Assembly: GCA_028287785.1 (NCBI GenBank)
Contig: JAQBOZ010000028.1
Span: 186,001 to 250,000, forward strand
Direction of reading: 5' to 3'
DNA length: 64,000 nucleotides
Source of the DNA: Chlorobiota bacterium
Lineage (GTDB): Bacteria; Bacteroidota; Ignavibacteria; OLB7
Shown: in pieces, positions 52,201 through 60,994 of the stretch
Numbering within the stretch: position 1 is the stretch's first letter
Layout of the letters: each line of letters begins with the position of its first letter
Made by a program: the position numbers and the translations under genes
The notes under the pieces: model-generated
What the model saw: the letters and a program-made list of their open reading frames with translations, nothing else
Told to the model about the DNA's origin: nothing
The model's database searches: none

Positions 52201-52741
52201 CCTTCGGGTCGTAGATAAAGCTGGGAGGCGTCACGCTGGCGAAGAAGGTCGCCAGCCCTTGGTTCAGCAGGGTTGTCCCGTTCTTGTTCAGCACGCGGAT
52301 GGTGGAGTTGACCACCTGCACGATATGATTGGCGCTGACGGCCATCGAGGGATCGGGAGGATAGGGGCCACCGGTGCTGCTGCCGCCGAAGTTCCTGCCG
52401 AGCGTGGGCGCGGCAAGGATCTGCCGCCGGTCGCGCTTCCGTGCGTCGGTCATATCGCGAAGCGGCGTGCCCCCCGCTTCGCCCGGACGGAGCGCCTTCA
52501 CGCGAGCCCAGATCCGCGCCCATTCTTCCGGCGACGTATCATCGGCAAGCATCACATCGGCATCCCTCTCCCCTATCTCCGACTCCACATGCCGCCGCTC
52601 TCTCGGGAGCTTTGATAGATCGACCGTAGCCGGGCGAACCGCCACGATGGACCGTTCCCCACGCACCTGCGCGCGCGCGGGAAGGGCCACCAGCAGGGCA
52701 ACCGCTGAAAACATCGAAAGCAGGTAATAACGAGTACGCAC
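49217..52741 (-). CDS. Large secreted protein: propeller-like N-terminal half, Ig/PKD-like repeats, type IX sorting tail
   Basis: 1174 aa from GTG 52741, chosen because GGAGG lies upstream and the signal peptide (YYLLSMFSAVALLVALPARAQ) follows at once. Residues about 110-570 (GRNFGGSSTGGPYPPDPSMAV.., FYDPVAQRFVVLEMTF, NNWTDYPGLGFDDQAIYLTG) resemble a sialidase/propeller-like region. About 580-1080 holds Ig/PKD-like units with repeated VTVNPLPxPVIT and ICxGDSITL motifs (CAGKSITLGG, CEGDSILLTA, CQGDRLTLSA). The end (VRPNPNNGLFTVEAAI to SGVYIVEITIGARK) is a type IX sorting domain. It is probably a surface adhesin or structural protein. Confidence 0.88.
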   Translation of the reverse strand: MRTRYYLLSMFSAVALLVALPARAQVRGERSIVAVRPATVDLSKLPRERRHVESEIGERDADVMLADDTSPEEWARIWARVKALRPGEAGGTPLRDMTDARKRDRRQILAAPTLGRNFGGSSTGGPYPPDPSMAVSANHIVQVVNSTIRVLNKNGTTLLNQGLATFFASVTPPSFIYDPKVFYDPVAQRFVVLEMTFDTPTQTAFFLVAASKTADPTAQWWVYKLDSKLDGATPTNNWTDYPGLGFDDQAIYLTGNQYTFAGNAFVYSKIRILDKSVVYAGGPVTWFDFVNMKNADNSTVFTVKPVQTYGTAGGEYLVNTKPAGANFVTLWKITNPLAPAPTLARQGATGRTTVGSYLPPPTSVQQGGCTNLDAGDNRTQDAVWSGGTLYTAFTESHNWGSGSVGSLRILKINTTTAVASQDFTFGSSGMHYIYPNATVDPCGRMFIGFTKTGSTQFPEFHMVVDPWNDPTTLLVKSGTLCYNASTTRNRWGDYSGIGVDPAGTVWASAEYANGATSWSTWIGEIIGPSSTLVVTPGHDTAVCAGNAATVSVTISGGTPPYNVSWTPTAGLAAPGQASSTATPTLTTAYHADVTDACGTLVGVNVTVTVNPLPNPVITGDPVVCANGTKPYLTNFANGRKYDWLVMGGTIVGPTNTNRIDVAWGNSAPGSVQLTETILATGCAVTTPSYPVVINPNPVAAAGTDVEICAGKSITLGGPNPATQGLAPYVYLWSPAAGLNSPLDPHPIASPVITTTYHLLVTDARGCTSADTITVTVNPLPEPVVTSNHGSVICEGDSILLTANDGFTSYRWSNGDTTRQIAVRKGGAYAVAVTNSKGCVKASDSSYITVNPRPLPIVQGPPSVCPQSSASYSAGNVPTENVQWNVTGGAITSGQGTKTIFVKWGGIGTGRVELVATRITTGCSSVPTSLPITIQNNLAKPTVTADGNVSICQGDRLTLSAPEGYAFYDWSSGEHTRQIVVDKAGPYSVSVTDSGGCTSSRSDPINITVHPLPATPTIGNVPDTDSLLATAGTGTFTWRLDNVLLPRATGRKLLVRSDGNYTVMFTDSNGCSATSSPFPVNWHPASVDGEAGVLSMAVRPNPNNGLFTVEAAIAAPTTVRLTLTDLNGKLIRALDEGRVSGAYRKEIDVRDIPSGVYIVEITIGARKVSRKIVKE

Positions 52742-53292
52742 GTCGGCTCGCCTCCTTACAGGGGAATCAGAGATGTTGGGAGATGTGATCCATGGACCTC
52801 CGGATCGCAGGAACACAAAATACTATATCGGTCCATATGCGCGAAAAGGCCGGCTGGCTCCGCATTCCGGGGTCGGCCGCAACTCCGGCGCGACGGGGCA
52901 TGTGGAGATCGCACGCCGGGGAGGAGACACTCGGAAACGGAGATGTCCACCGGCAGGTTCAGGCCATTTCATGAATCTGGCGTTCGGAGAAATTCGGTTG
53001 GGCCGGGATGAGCGCCCAGGGAAAGCCGCGACGACCGGCGCGATGGGAGGAGGCCGGCTTGAATCGGGTTCATAAGATAGGGAGAATCGGATTGCCCGCC
53101 ACACCATAAAGCGGGGTCGGCGCCACGGGGTTCCTCCCGCCGGGCGCCCGTTCACGCGCGGCGGATTCCGGGGGAACGGCTCCCCCGGTTTATGAAACCA
53201 TCGGTGGATGATATGACTATATCGCCCATGACATCGCCGGCGATATCATCCGCGCCGGTCCGGCACCGGGGGAGAGATAGAGATATCTCCCC
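52742..53292. other. Intergenic region, 551 bp
   Basis: Upstream of the large Ig-like gene and downstream of the deoxyhypusine-synthase-like gene, both on the minus strand. It holds a second GC hairpin (CCGGGGGA and TCCCCCGG, 53168-53188). No convincing gene is seen; frames of about 100 codons have no motif. Confidence 0.4.
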
Positions 53293-53293
53293 C
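53268..53293 (-). terminator. Hairpin abutting the stop of the deoxyhypusine-synthase-like gene
   Basis: GGGGGAGA and TCTCCCCC pair across a 10-nt loop, immediately beyond the TAG at 53293-53295. A second GC hairpin lies at 53168-53188. Confidence 0.5.
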
Positions 53294-54321
53294 TACTTTA
53301 TGCCGAGCCGTTCGAACAGCCCGGTGGTCAGCAGCGGCAGGGCTATCGTGGCATCGCACTGCACCTCGGCGGTGATGGCGTTCTCCGTGTACTTCCCCCA
53401 CGACACCGACTCCGAGATGGTGCAGCCGCTGAGCCCTCCCCAGGCGGGGGAATCGGTGAAGATCCTGATGGTCCTGTCGTAGCCGTGGCGTTCGGTGGCG
53501 CCGGTCATGTCGAGCAGCGGCCAGGCCTGCTGCGCCCAGTTGCGTGGAACGCCGCCGCCAACGATGATCGTCCCGCCGCGCTCCTTCGCCAGCAGGCTGT
53601 GGGCAAAGACATTCACATCCGCCAGCTCATCCAGCACGATCCGCCAGTTGTTGCGGAGGTTGTACTTCACCAGGTTGAGCGCGAACTCGCTGTCGGTGGT
53701 GGCGCCGCAGAAGATCGGCACGTCGTGGCGGGCGGCGGCGGCCAGCACACCGCGCTTTCCCATGGCGGCCAGGGCGCTTCCGACCAGCCGGAACAGCTCC
53801 TGCGGACGGATCAGCCACGGCTGCATGGGATCGATCTCATGCTCGGCGAAATAGCGCTTCAGAATCGCCTCGAGCAGCATCTCCCCCTCATGATATCCCT
53901 CTTCCGGGAGGAACGTATCGTAGATCCTGTTGATATGATGCTCGTACAGCTCGGCATCGTCCACGCTTACCGCCCCCACGTAATGCCCCTGGTTCTGGGC
54001 GTCGGCGTGGTTCACCATCGAGTGGCTGATGTTGGCGCCGGTGGAGACAAGCGCGTGGATGATCCCGTGCTCGATCAACTGCGTGACGGTCTCCTCCATC
54101 CCCCCCGGCACCATGGCGCCGGCCAGGGTCATCACCACCATGCAATCCTCATCGCGCACCATGTTCTCCAGCACATCCAGGCAGCGGGAGAGCGCGCGAC
54201 CCTGAAAGGAGCAGCCGCCAAGCCGCCTGAGGAGATCATCGATCCCGGTGATATCGCGCGGCGATATCGGATCGATCTTCTTCTGGAGATATTCCTCCTT
54301 GCTGTACTTCACTTCTCTCAT
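53293..54321 (-). CDS. Deoxyhypusine-synthase-like protein
   Basis: 342 aa from ATG 54321, with AGGAA seven bases upstream. The family transfers an aminobutyl group from spermidine. NAD-binding segments GGCSFQGRALSRC, TLAGAMVPGGMEE and STGANISHSMVNH are present. FCGATTDSEFALNL, TIIVGGGVPRNWAQQ and the catalytic-Lys region CTISESVSWGKYTENA follow, so the active-site Lys is retained. Bacteria lack the eIF5A target, so these homologues probably make homospermidine or other polyamines. Arginine decarboxylase lies just upstream on the same strand, which supports a polyamine role. Confidence 0.9.
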   Translation of the reverse strand: MREVKYSKEEYLQKKIDPISPRDITGIDDLLRRLGGCSFQGRALSRCLDVLENMVRDEDCMVVMTLAGAMVPGGMEETVTQLIEHGIIHALVSTGANISHSMVNHADAQNQGHYVGAVSVDDAELYEHHINRIYDTFLPEEGYHEGEMLLEAILKRYFAEHEIDPMQPWLIRPQELFRLVGSALAAMGKRGVLAAAARHDVPIFCGATTDSEFALNLVKYNLRNNWRIVLDELADVNVFAHSLLAKERGGTIIVGGGVPRNWAQQAWPLLDMTGATERHGYDRTIRIFTDSPAWGGLSGCTISESVSWGKYTENAITAEVQCDATIALPLLTTGLFERLGIK

Positions 54322-54368
54322 GATGATTTCCTGTGAGTTCCTGTGTTCAATGCGCGGAGATCCGGCGA

Positions 54369-54659
54369 TCAATCCCGCAGCTTCCAGAGCCCTTCGATGT
54401 AAATGGCGACGATTGTATCGCCACCCGCAATCGCCATGGTCGCGGTGCGAAAGAGCATCCGGAGAGGATGGTAGCCGTTGGTCGGGGTGATCGGGTTGAA
54501 GGTGTTTCCATGCCCCTGAAAGATATTCCAGGCCACCTGGAGATAGAAACAGGTGTCGTCGGCCGGGAAGTTCGCCGGCCGGAGATGCGCGGGGATCATC
54601 ATCAGGAGGAACCAACAGAGGGCGCGGATCGATGCGGGAACGGCATGGTTACGATCCAT
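54369..54659 (-). pseudogene. Truncated fragment of a membrane glycosyltransferase-like gene
   Basis: About 96 codons from ATG 54659 to TGA 54369. The stretch ADDTCFYLQVAWNIFQGHG followed by TFNPITPTNGYHPLRML is the hallmark of large polytopic PMT/GT39-like membrane proteins, where DD..YFYLQIA.NI..GHG and TNGYHPLWM form the first periplasmic loop. One helix (ALCWFLLMMIPAHL) precedes it. Intact relatives are several hundred residues with about ten helices, so this is an N-terminal remnant. There is no ribosome site. It lies between speA and the deoxyhypusine-synthase-like gene. Confidence 0.6.
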
Positions 54660-54737
54660 CAGCATATCGGCGCCATCATGGTGACAACCCATCCGCACGG
54701 GGAGCGCGCTGCTCCCCGGCGCAATCCGTTCAGTCTC

Positions 54738-56798
54738 TCAGCTCTCCTCGCCCCCCTTCTTCCTCTCCATGTTTCTCGCCCGCTCGTTATCGCGCCAGAA
54801 GTTGTAGTACGTGTACTCCTCAAGCCCCCTGGCGTACCGCTCGGTGAAGGCAACACCCTGCGTGGGGCGGAGCTTCTTGGATTTGACCCGCTGGCGGATC
54901 AGGGAATCCATCCGCTTTTTCAGATCGCTCGGGAAATACTGCACCAGCGAAAGCGCCTCGATCACCGTGGTGCCGGGGATATATTTTTCGATATAGAAAT
55001 TCCCATCCTCCTCCTCGTCGGCGTAGACATGAACCTCGTTGACGCGACCGAACAGGTTGTGCATATCGCCGAGGATATCCTGATAGGCTCCCATCAGGAA
55101 GAAGCCGAGGTAATAGTTGTCGTCGTTGGTGGGATGCAGCTCCAGAAAGGAGCGCTCGCCATCGTCGCCGATGAACTGATCGACCTTGCCGTCGGAATCG
55201 CAGGTGATATCAACCAGCGTCCCGCGCCGCGTCGGCTCCTCGTTCAGGCGATGGATCGGCATCACCGGAAAAAGCTGATCGATTGCCCAGTGGTCCAGCA
55301 TGCTCTGGAAGACCGAGAAATCGCACAGGTACTGATCCACGAGCTGCTCCTCCACATGATACAGATCGGTCGGGAGCGATTCCGGATCGAGCTGCGTCAT
55401 CGCCTTGTAGAGCCCCTGCATCAGCGCCCAGTAGAGCTGCTCGGTTTTCCCCTTGTCCTCCAGCGACAGATAGCCGAGCGAGAAGAGAAGCTCCGCCTCC
55501 CGCCGTTTCTCCACCGCGTCGTGATAGCTTTCCAGATAGCGCGCCTTCCGCTGTCCCGGCCCTCGGCTGGCGCCGTTGGACGCCCCCTCCAGGCTCACAA
55601 GCAGATCGTACAGCTCGCGCACCACCGGCTCATCCGCCTCGGTCACGGTCGGCAGCTCATCGGCGACGCTCTTCTTGGTGGCGCTCAGCACGCCCACCAC
55701 CAGCACGGAGTGATGCGCGGTAAGCGCGCGTCCGCTCTCGGAGACGATGATCGGATGGGGAACCCCCTCGATATCGCAGATCTCCTTGATGGTGTAGACC
55801 ACGCCGTTCACATATTCCTGAAGCGTGTAGTTGATGCTCTGCTGAAGCCCCGCCTCGGGGGAATCGTAGTTGATGCCAAGCCCGCCGCCGACGTCGATAT
55901 ACTTCACCCCGAGCCCCATCTTCACCAGCTTCGCGTAGACGCGCGTGGCCTCGCGGACGGCGGACTTCAGGGCGATGATATCGGTGATCTGGGAGCCGAT
56001 GTGGAAGTGGACAAGCTCGAACGCGTTGATCTGATCGCGCTCCCGCAGGACGCTGATCAGCTTGAGGATATCGGGGATGGAGATGCCGAACTTCGAGACA
56101 TCGCCACCGGATTCCGCCCAGCGGCCGGTGCCGGATGTGGCAAGGCGGACGCGGACGCCGAACTTGGGATCGAGCCCCATCTGATCCGCCTCGGCTATCA
56201 GATCCTCGAACTCCTTATACTTCTCGAGGATCGGAAGGACGTTCTTGCCAAGCTGCTGCCCCATCAGCATGGAGCGGATCATCGTGGCGTCCTTGTAGCC
56301 GTTGCAGATCAGGAGCATGCTGTCCCGCTCCAGATGTGGAAGCGTGGCGAACAGCTCCGCCTTGGAGCCGCACTCCAGACCGAAATTGTACGGCTCTCCC
56401 GCCTCCATGATCTCCAGCACCACCTCGTGGAGCTGGTTCACCTTCACCGGATACACCCCCTGATACACCCCCTTGTACTCGAACTCATCGATGGCGCGAC
56501 GGAAGCTCTCGTTCAGCTCCACCACGCGACGGCGGAGCAGATCCTGAAAGCGGATAAGCACCGGAAGCTGGATTCCACGACGTTTGATCTCCTCGACCAC
56601 CTCGTAGATATCGATCTCGGTGTCCGCGTCGTACAGAGGGCGCACCGAGACATGTCCGCCCTCGTTGACGTTGAAGTAGGGAAAGCCCCATTTATCCAGG
56701 TTGTACAGGGACTTTGCGTCGTCGACGCCCCAGCCCGAAGGCTCCGGCTCGACGGAAGGAATGCTTGCGGTCTGGGATTCGATGGGATCGACGTTCAT
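54738..56798 (-). CDS. speA: Biosynthetic arginine decarboxylase SpeA
   Basis: 686 aa PLP enzyme making agmatine from arginine, the first step of polyamine synthesis. The PLP-binding Lys is in GVYPVKVNQLHEVV. VHFHIGSQITDI, KYIDVGGGLGINYD and IIVSESGRALTAHHSV form the alanine-racemase-like barrel, and the C-terminal domain has FSVFQSMLDHWAIDQLFPVMPIHRLNE. Length and N-terminal layout match the family (about 630-680 aa). The likely partner is the deoxyhypusine-synthase-like gene downstream, interrupted by the truncated fragment. No agmatinase or agmatine deiminase is in the window. Confidence 0.96.
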   Translation of the reverse strand: MNVDPIESQTASIPSVEPEPSGWGVDDAKSLYNLDKWGFPYFNVNEGGHVSVRPLYDADTEIDIYEVVEEIKRRGIQLPVLIRFQDLLRRRVVELNESFRRAIDEFEYKGVYQGVYPVKVNQLHEVVLEIMEAGEPYNFGLECGSKAELFATLPHLERDSMLLICNGYKDATMIRSMLMGQQLGKNVLPILEKYKEFEDLIAEADQMGLDPKFGVRVRLATSGTGRWAESGGDVSKFGISIPDILKLISVLRERDQINAFELVHFHIGSQITDIIALKSAVREATRVYAKLVKMGLGVKYIDVGGGLGINYDSPEAGLQQSINYTLQEYVNGVVYTIKEICDIEGVPHPIIVSESGRALTAHHSVLVVGVLSATKKSVADELPTVTEADEPVVRELYDLLVSLEGASNGASRGPGQRKARYLESYHDAVEKRREAELLFSLGYLSLEDKGKTEQLYWALMQGLYKAMTQLDPESLPTDLYHVEEQLVDQYLCDFSVFQSMLDHWAIDQLFPVMPIHRLNEEPTRRGTLVDITCDSDGKVDQFIGDDGERSFLELHPTNDDNYYLGFFLMGAYQDILGDMHNLFGRVNEVHVYADEEEDGNFYIEKYIPGTTVIEALSLVQYFPSDLKKRMDSLIRQRVKSKKLRPTQGVAFTERYARGLEEYTYYNFWRDNERARNMERKKGGEES

Positions 56799-56913
56799 GT
56801 ATCCTGACTACTCGTAGAGGCAACGGACGTGAAGGATGGATCGGAATATCGCCGGCGCGCGGCGCACCCGTAGGGAGAGAATCGGATAAAGATACGAGGA
56901 ACTGGTAAATGAG

Positions 56914-56949
56914 AAGGGCGGCGCCATCGTGAAGATGACATCCGCCCTT
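56914..56949 (-). terminator. Terminator hairpin after the peroxiredoxin gene
   Basis: On the minus strand AAGGGCGG and CCGCCCTT pair across a 20-nt loop that can form a further small stem, followed by CTCATTT. It starts 47 nt after the stop. Confidence 0.65.
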
Positions 56950-56995
56950 GTCGCGATTGTGCCGGCCGATGCAGATACGCCGTAAACCCAGTGGC

Positions 56996-57571
56996 TTACG
57001 CCTCGGTCTCGGCGGGAGCGTTGGAGAGTGTGGACTCCCCCTTCTGCCAGTTGCAGGGGCAGAGCTCGCCGGTCTGCAGAGCCTCCAGGACGCGCCGGGT
57101 CTCGGCAATCGAGCGACCCACATCCTCATTATGCACCACCATGTACTGAAGCACGCCATCCGGGTCGATGATGAACGTTCCGCGGAGAGCGTAGCCGGTC
57201 TCCTCCTTCAGAACTCCGTACGCACGGGCGACAGCCTTGGTGTTGTCGGCGAGGAGCATGAACGGAAGATCCTTCAGCTTCTCCTCCTGACGGCGCCATG
57301 CAAGGTGCGAGTGCTTGGAGTCGGTGGAGACGCCGATCACCTCGGCATCCAGATCGCGGAAATCCTCATAGGCCCTGCCGAACTCGGCGATCTCCGTCGG
57401 GCAGACGAAGGTGAAGTCCAGCGGGTAGAAGAAGAGCACAACCCACTTGCCGGCGAAATCGCCAAGGGCGATATCCTTGAACGCATTGTCCGGGTTGAGA
57501 CCGCCGGAAATGCCGCCGACCACCGCCGTACCCTTGAAGTCAGGAGCGTGATTGCCAACCATTACTGCCAT
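56996..57571 (-). CDS. 2-Cys peroxiredoxin (AhpC/Prx1 type)
   Basis: 191 aa from ATG 57571, with GGAG nine bases upstream; an in-frame GTG at 57586 contains that ribosome site. It reduces hydrogen peroxide and organic peroxides. The peroxidatic Cys is in FYPLDFTFVCPTEIAEF and the resolving Cys in TGELCPCNWQKG. VSTDSKHSHLAWRR and ALRGTFIIDPDGVLQYM are family motifs. The next gene upstream on the same strand is an AhpD-like protein, a common companion for peroxide defence, though 184 nt separate them. Confidence 0.95.
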   Translation of the reverse strand: MAVMVGNHAPDFKGTAVVGGISGGLNPDNAFKDIALGDFAGKWVVLFFYPLDFTFVCPTEIAEFGRAYEDFRDLDAEVIGVSTDSKHSHLAWRRQEEKLKDLPFMLLADNTKAVARAYGVLKEETGYALRGTFIIDPDGVLQYMVVHNEDVGRSIAETRRVLEALQTGELCPCNWQKGESTLSNAPAETEA

Positions 57572-57755
57572 GAATCTGTTCTCCACAAGAAGTGTAAAAG
57601 TTATATGGAATATGTTGAAGTCGTTACAAGCGCATCATCCCAGCCCCTGGAACGGTTCGGGAGGGCCTGAAGGTAGCGGTTACCGATCTTCGGATCAATC
57701 GGCCCGGTTGTTACTTTTTGTTGGCACAGGGAGTTATCCGCCGCGACGGTGTGGG

Positions 57756-58394
57756 TCAGTCCACTTTGGAGAACGTGGCGACGCCGGAGATGAGCGCCCC
57801 CACCCTGAGCGCCTCCTCGATCTGCGGAACGGTGGCCCCAAGCTCGCGGCACTTCGCCAGATGCCCCTTCACGCAGTACGGGCAGTCATTCACCGTCGAG
57901 ACGATCGCGCAGATCATCTCCACCTGGAACACCGTCAGCACGGCGGGGCGGAGGAAAACGCTCAGCTTGTAGCCGGGCTTGAAGTCCTCGTAACCGGGGC
58001 CGGCCAGATGCTGGAACTTGTAGAAGACATTATAGCTGGCGATGGAACCTGCCACCGAGAGCGCCTCCGCTATCTGATCGTCCGACACGCCATCCTTCTG
58101 CGCCTCGTGTGCCCGCGCCTGGACCATATGCGGGCCACCGCTGACCGCCGCGATCGCCACGGCGATCAGATGCTTCGTCTTCAGATCGAGCTCCCCATCC
58201 ACCATATTCTTCTTCAGGTTGTAGAGGGTATCGTTGAGGAAATTCTGGTTGAGCGCGAGGGTGTGATAGGCCTGCGGGATCTCGCCGAGCTTTTCCTGGA
58301 CCCGCGTGAGAAGTTCGGTAACGCGCGTTTCATCGCGCGTGGTCTGCAATCGTTTGCTGAGGGACATGAGAGCTGCCTTGTTGATATCATGCAT
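57756..58394 (-). CDS. Carboxymuconolactone decarboxylase / AhpD-like protein
   Basis: 212 aa, all-helical, two tandem CMD-like halves. The first half (LKTKHLIAVAIAAVSGGPHMVQARAH) lacks the redox cysteines. The second has STVNDCPYCVKGHLAKCREL with the CxxC...H motif of alkylhydroperoxidase D-type enzymes. EALRVGALISGVATFSKVD ends it. The first in-frame ATG gives MHDINKAALMSLSKRL; the internal ATG at 58367 is an alternative. It is probably a thiol peroxidase or reductant for the neighbouring peroxiredoxin. Confidence 0.88.
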   Translation of the reverse strand: MHDINKAALMSLSKRLQTTRDETRVTELLTRVQEKLGEIPQAYHTLALNQNFLNDTLYNLKKNMVDGELDLKTKHLIAVAIAAVSGGPHMVQARAHEAQKDGVSDDQIAEALSVAGSIASYNVFYKFQHLAGPGYEDFKPGYKLSVFLRPAVLTVFQVEMICAIVSTVNDCPYCVKGHLAKCRELGATVPQIEEALRVGALISGVATFSKVD

Positions 58395-58698
58395 GACGTA
58401 TTGAGGGCCGCTCCCCGGCGTGGGAAGCCGGCGCGGGCCGGGCTGATTGACGCGCCCGAAATTTCATAATTGCCGCCGGAGCGGGTTTCGGTATGTAACA
58501 CCGGGATGGCCCCGGACGTTGCAAACCGAATCATTTCGGAAAGATAATCCTTCGCGCGATCCCGATTCCCCGAATATCGGCGCGGATCGTGGCGCAATTC
58601 CTGCGAACCAAAATCCGGTTTGTCGTCCCCTCCGGAATTCCCGGAGACCGCGGTGCCCGCTCCCGGCGTCCGGTCAAATCATTTCTCTATCTTGAGCC

Positions 58699-60864
58699 AT
58701 GATCACTCTGGTTCTCGCATTCCATAATCACCAGCCGGTGGGAAATTTCGGCTGGGTGATCGAAGAGGCATATCAAAAATCGTATCGCCCGCTGATGGAG
58801 ATCATGGCGGCGCATCCCTCCATCCGTTTCGCGCAGCATTACACCGGCATCCTCCTGGACTGGTTCCGCGAGCACCATCCCGAGTTTATCGAGATGATCC
58901 GGGCGGGCGTCGGCGATCAGCGGATCGAGCTGCTCTCCGGCGGCTACTACGAGCCTATCCTGGCGATGCTCCCGGAGCGCGACAGGATAGCGCAGATCGA
59001 GAAGCTGAACCGACGGATCACCGCCGAGTTCGGGGTCGCGCCGGCCGGCATGTGGCTCGCCGAACGGGTCTGGGAGCCATCCCTCCCCTCCACGCTCAAC
59101 CGTGCCGGGCTCCGCTATACCATCCTGGATGATACCCATTTCAAATCGGCCGGGCTTCGCGATGACGACCTGAGAGGCTACTTTCTCACCGAGGATCAGG
59201 GGAAACCGCTCGCCGTCCTCCCCATCGATAAACAGCTCCGCTATACCATGCCGTTCGAGGCGCCGGAGGCCACCATCGCCTACCTGAAGGAGCTGGACCG
59301 CGACGGTGAGGACCGCGTGGTCGTCTTCGCCGACGATGGCGAGAAGTTCGGCGTCTGGCCCGAAACCTATCACACGGTGTACGAACAGGGGTGGCTGGAG
59401 ACCTTCTGCGGGCTGATCGAGAAGAACGCCGCGTGGCTCCGTACAGTTCCCCCCGGCCAGGTGGTGGCGACGATGAAGCCGGCGGGCCGTCTCTACCTGC
59501 CGACCGCCTCCTATGCCGAGATGCTCCACTGGGCGCTGCCGACCGCCGGCGCGTTCAGCGAGTACGATGCGTTCGAGCATATCCTGAAGGATCAGCATCT
59601 CCTGGATGAATATGGCTCGTTCGTCCGCGGCGGGTTCTGGCGGAACTTCCTGGTGAAATACCCGGAGGCGAACGCGATGCAGAAGAAGATGCTCCGCGTC
59701 TCCGAACGGGCCGCCCGCCTCCGCGCCGACAGCCTTACCGGAAACGTCGGCAACGAGCAGTTGACGGCGTACGACCACCTGATGGCCGGGCAATGCAACT
59801 GCCCCTACTGGCATGGCGTCTTCGGCGGGCTCTACCTCTCGAACATCCGCGCGGCCATCTATCATGAGCTGATCACCGCGGAGCGGGAACTCGATGAGAT
59901 CGAGGCGCCCACCCCTGCCCGGATGGAGCTTGTGGATTACGATCTGGATGGATTCGATGAGCTGATCTACGAAAGCAGCATCATCAATCTCTATATGGCC
60001 CCCGCCCGCGGCGGTGCCATTTTCGAATTTGATTACAAACCGGTCGGCTATAATTTGACCGATCTGCTCCAGCGACGCGAGGAAGGATACCACGCGCGCC
60101 TGCGGGAGATGCCGGCGACAGATGCCGCGAAGCCGGAGACGGCCGCCGGCACCGGTTCCGACACGGGGGCCAAGAGCATCCACGATATCGTGAAGGTGAA
60201 GGAAGCGGGGCTGGAAAAGGCGCTGGTGTACGATACCTACCGCCGAGGGATGCTGATCGACCACTTCTACGATGGCGAGGTCACCGCCGAGGGGCTCCGA
60301 CTGGGGTCGCTGACGGAGCTGGGCGATTTCATCGATGCCCCGTACCGGATATCGTGGAGCACGGCCGCCGCCATCACCACGGTGCTCTTCCGGCGCGACG
60401 GGCTTCTGGGAGGAACCCGGCCGGTCAGCATCGAAAAAGCTGTTTCGATTCCGGAGGGTTCTGCTGATATTCAGATCTCCTATACCGTCCGCTCGACCGA
60501 TGGCGCCCCCCTGCCGGGACGATTCGGCATCGAGATGGCCTATACCCTCTCCGCCGGAACCGAGCCGGACAGGTACTATACGGTGGACGGCGTGAAGACC
60601 ACGGAAAACGGGGGACGGCTCAACGGCACGGGCGAAACGATAGGGGGGAGTTATGGGCTTGTGGATGAATGGCTCGGCATTGAGATTCGCGTCGATCTGG
60701 AACGTCCCGCCGTGCTGCTCCGCGCCCCGATCGAGACAGTATCGCTCTCCGAAGATGGTTTTGAACGTAATTATCAGGGCTCGATCGTCGTCCCCGTCTG
60801 GGATCTGGAGGGGGCGTCAGAGTGGAGCATATCGCTGAGACATCGCATCATCTCGCTGCGATAG
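58699..60864 (+). CDS. GH57 alpha-amylase / 4-alpha-glucanotransferase-like protein
   Basis: 721 aa, no signal peptide, so cytoplasmic. It opens with the GH57 motif LVLAFHNHQPVGNFGWV. The catalytic Glu is in GMWLAERVWEPSLP and the acid/base Asp in VVFADDGEKFGVWPETY, both positions intact. DUF1925/DUF1926-type C-terminal beta domains follow (VDYDLDGFDELIYESSIINLY, LIDHFYDGEVTAEGLRLGSL, IEMAYTLSAG). The layout matches thermococcal 4-alpha-glucanotransferase and bacterial relatives acting on glycogen or maltodextrin. It probably serves glycogen turnover. The DUF2279 gene follows 130 nt later. Confidence 0.93.
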   Translation: MITLVLAFHNHQPVGNFGWVIEEAYQKSYRPLMEIMAAHPSIRFAQHYTGILLDWFREHHPEFIEMIRAGVGDQRIELLSGGYYEPILAMLPERDRIAQIEKLNRRITAEFGVAPAGMWLAERVWEPSLPSTLNRAGLRYTILDDTHFKSAGLRDDDLRGYFLTEDQGKPLAVLPIDKQLRYTMPFEAPEATIAYLKELDRDGEDRVVVFADDGEKFGVWPETYHTVYEQGWLETFCGLIEKNAAWLRTVPPGQVVATMKPAGRLYLPTASYAEMLHWALPTAGAFSEYDAFEHILKDQHLLDEYGSFVRGGFWRNFLVKYPEANAMQKKMLRVSERAARLRADSLTGNVGNEQLTAYDHLMAGQCNCPYWHGVFGGLYLSNIRAAIYHELITAERELDEIEAPTPARMELVDYDLDGFDELIYESSIINLYMAPARGGAIFEFDYKPVGYNLTDLLQRREEGYHARLREMPATDAAKPETAAGTGSDTGAKSIHDIVKVKEAGLEKALVYDTYRRGMLIDHFYDGEVTAEGLRLGSLTELGDFIDAPYRISWSTAAAITTVLFRRDGLLGGTRPVSIEKAVSIPEGSADIQISYTVRSTDGAPLPGRFGIEMAYTLSAGTEPDRYYTVDGVKTTENGGRLNGTGETIGGSYGLVDEWLGIEIRVDLERPAVLLRAPIETVSLSEDGFERNYQGSIVVPVWDLEGASEWSISLRHRIISLR

Positions 60865-60994
60865 GAAGCCGGATGGCGGGGAGTGACGATGCGGAGACGT
60901 GGCCCGGCGTATGACCCCGGAACGTTGGGGAGAACGATCTCGGCAGGGATCCGGACAGGTCGATACGAACAATACGGCAATAGAAATTTCTTCG

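Noticed and set aside
50378-52615. 745-codon frame opposite the large Ig-like gene
   Set aside because: Shadow of a protein with a signal peptide, Ig repeats and a sorting tail. Gly/Arg-rich with no domain.
52823-53155. 110-codon minus frame upstream of the large Ig-like gene
   Set aside because: Pro/Arg/Ser-rich translation without motif or ribosome site; typical noise in GC-rich intergenic DNA.
54333-56807. 824-codon frame opposite speA
   Set aside because: Lies almost exactly on the complement of arginine decarboxylase. No motif or ribosome site, and the length comes from high third-position GC.
58687-60264. 525-codon frame opposite the GH57 gene
   Set aside because: Antisense to intact GH57 catalytic motifs; no features of its own.
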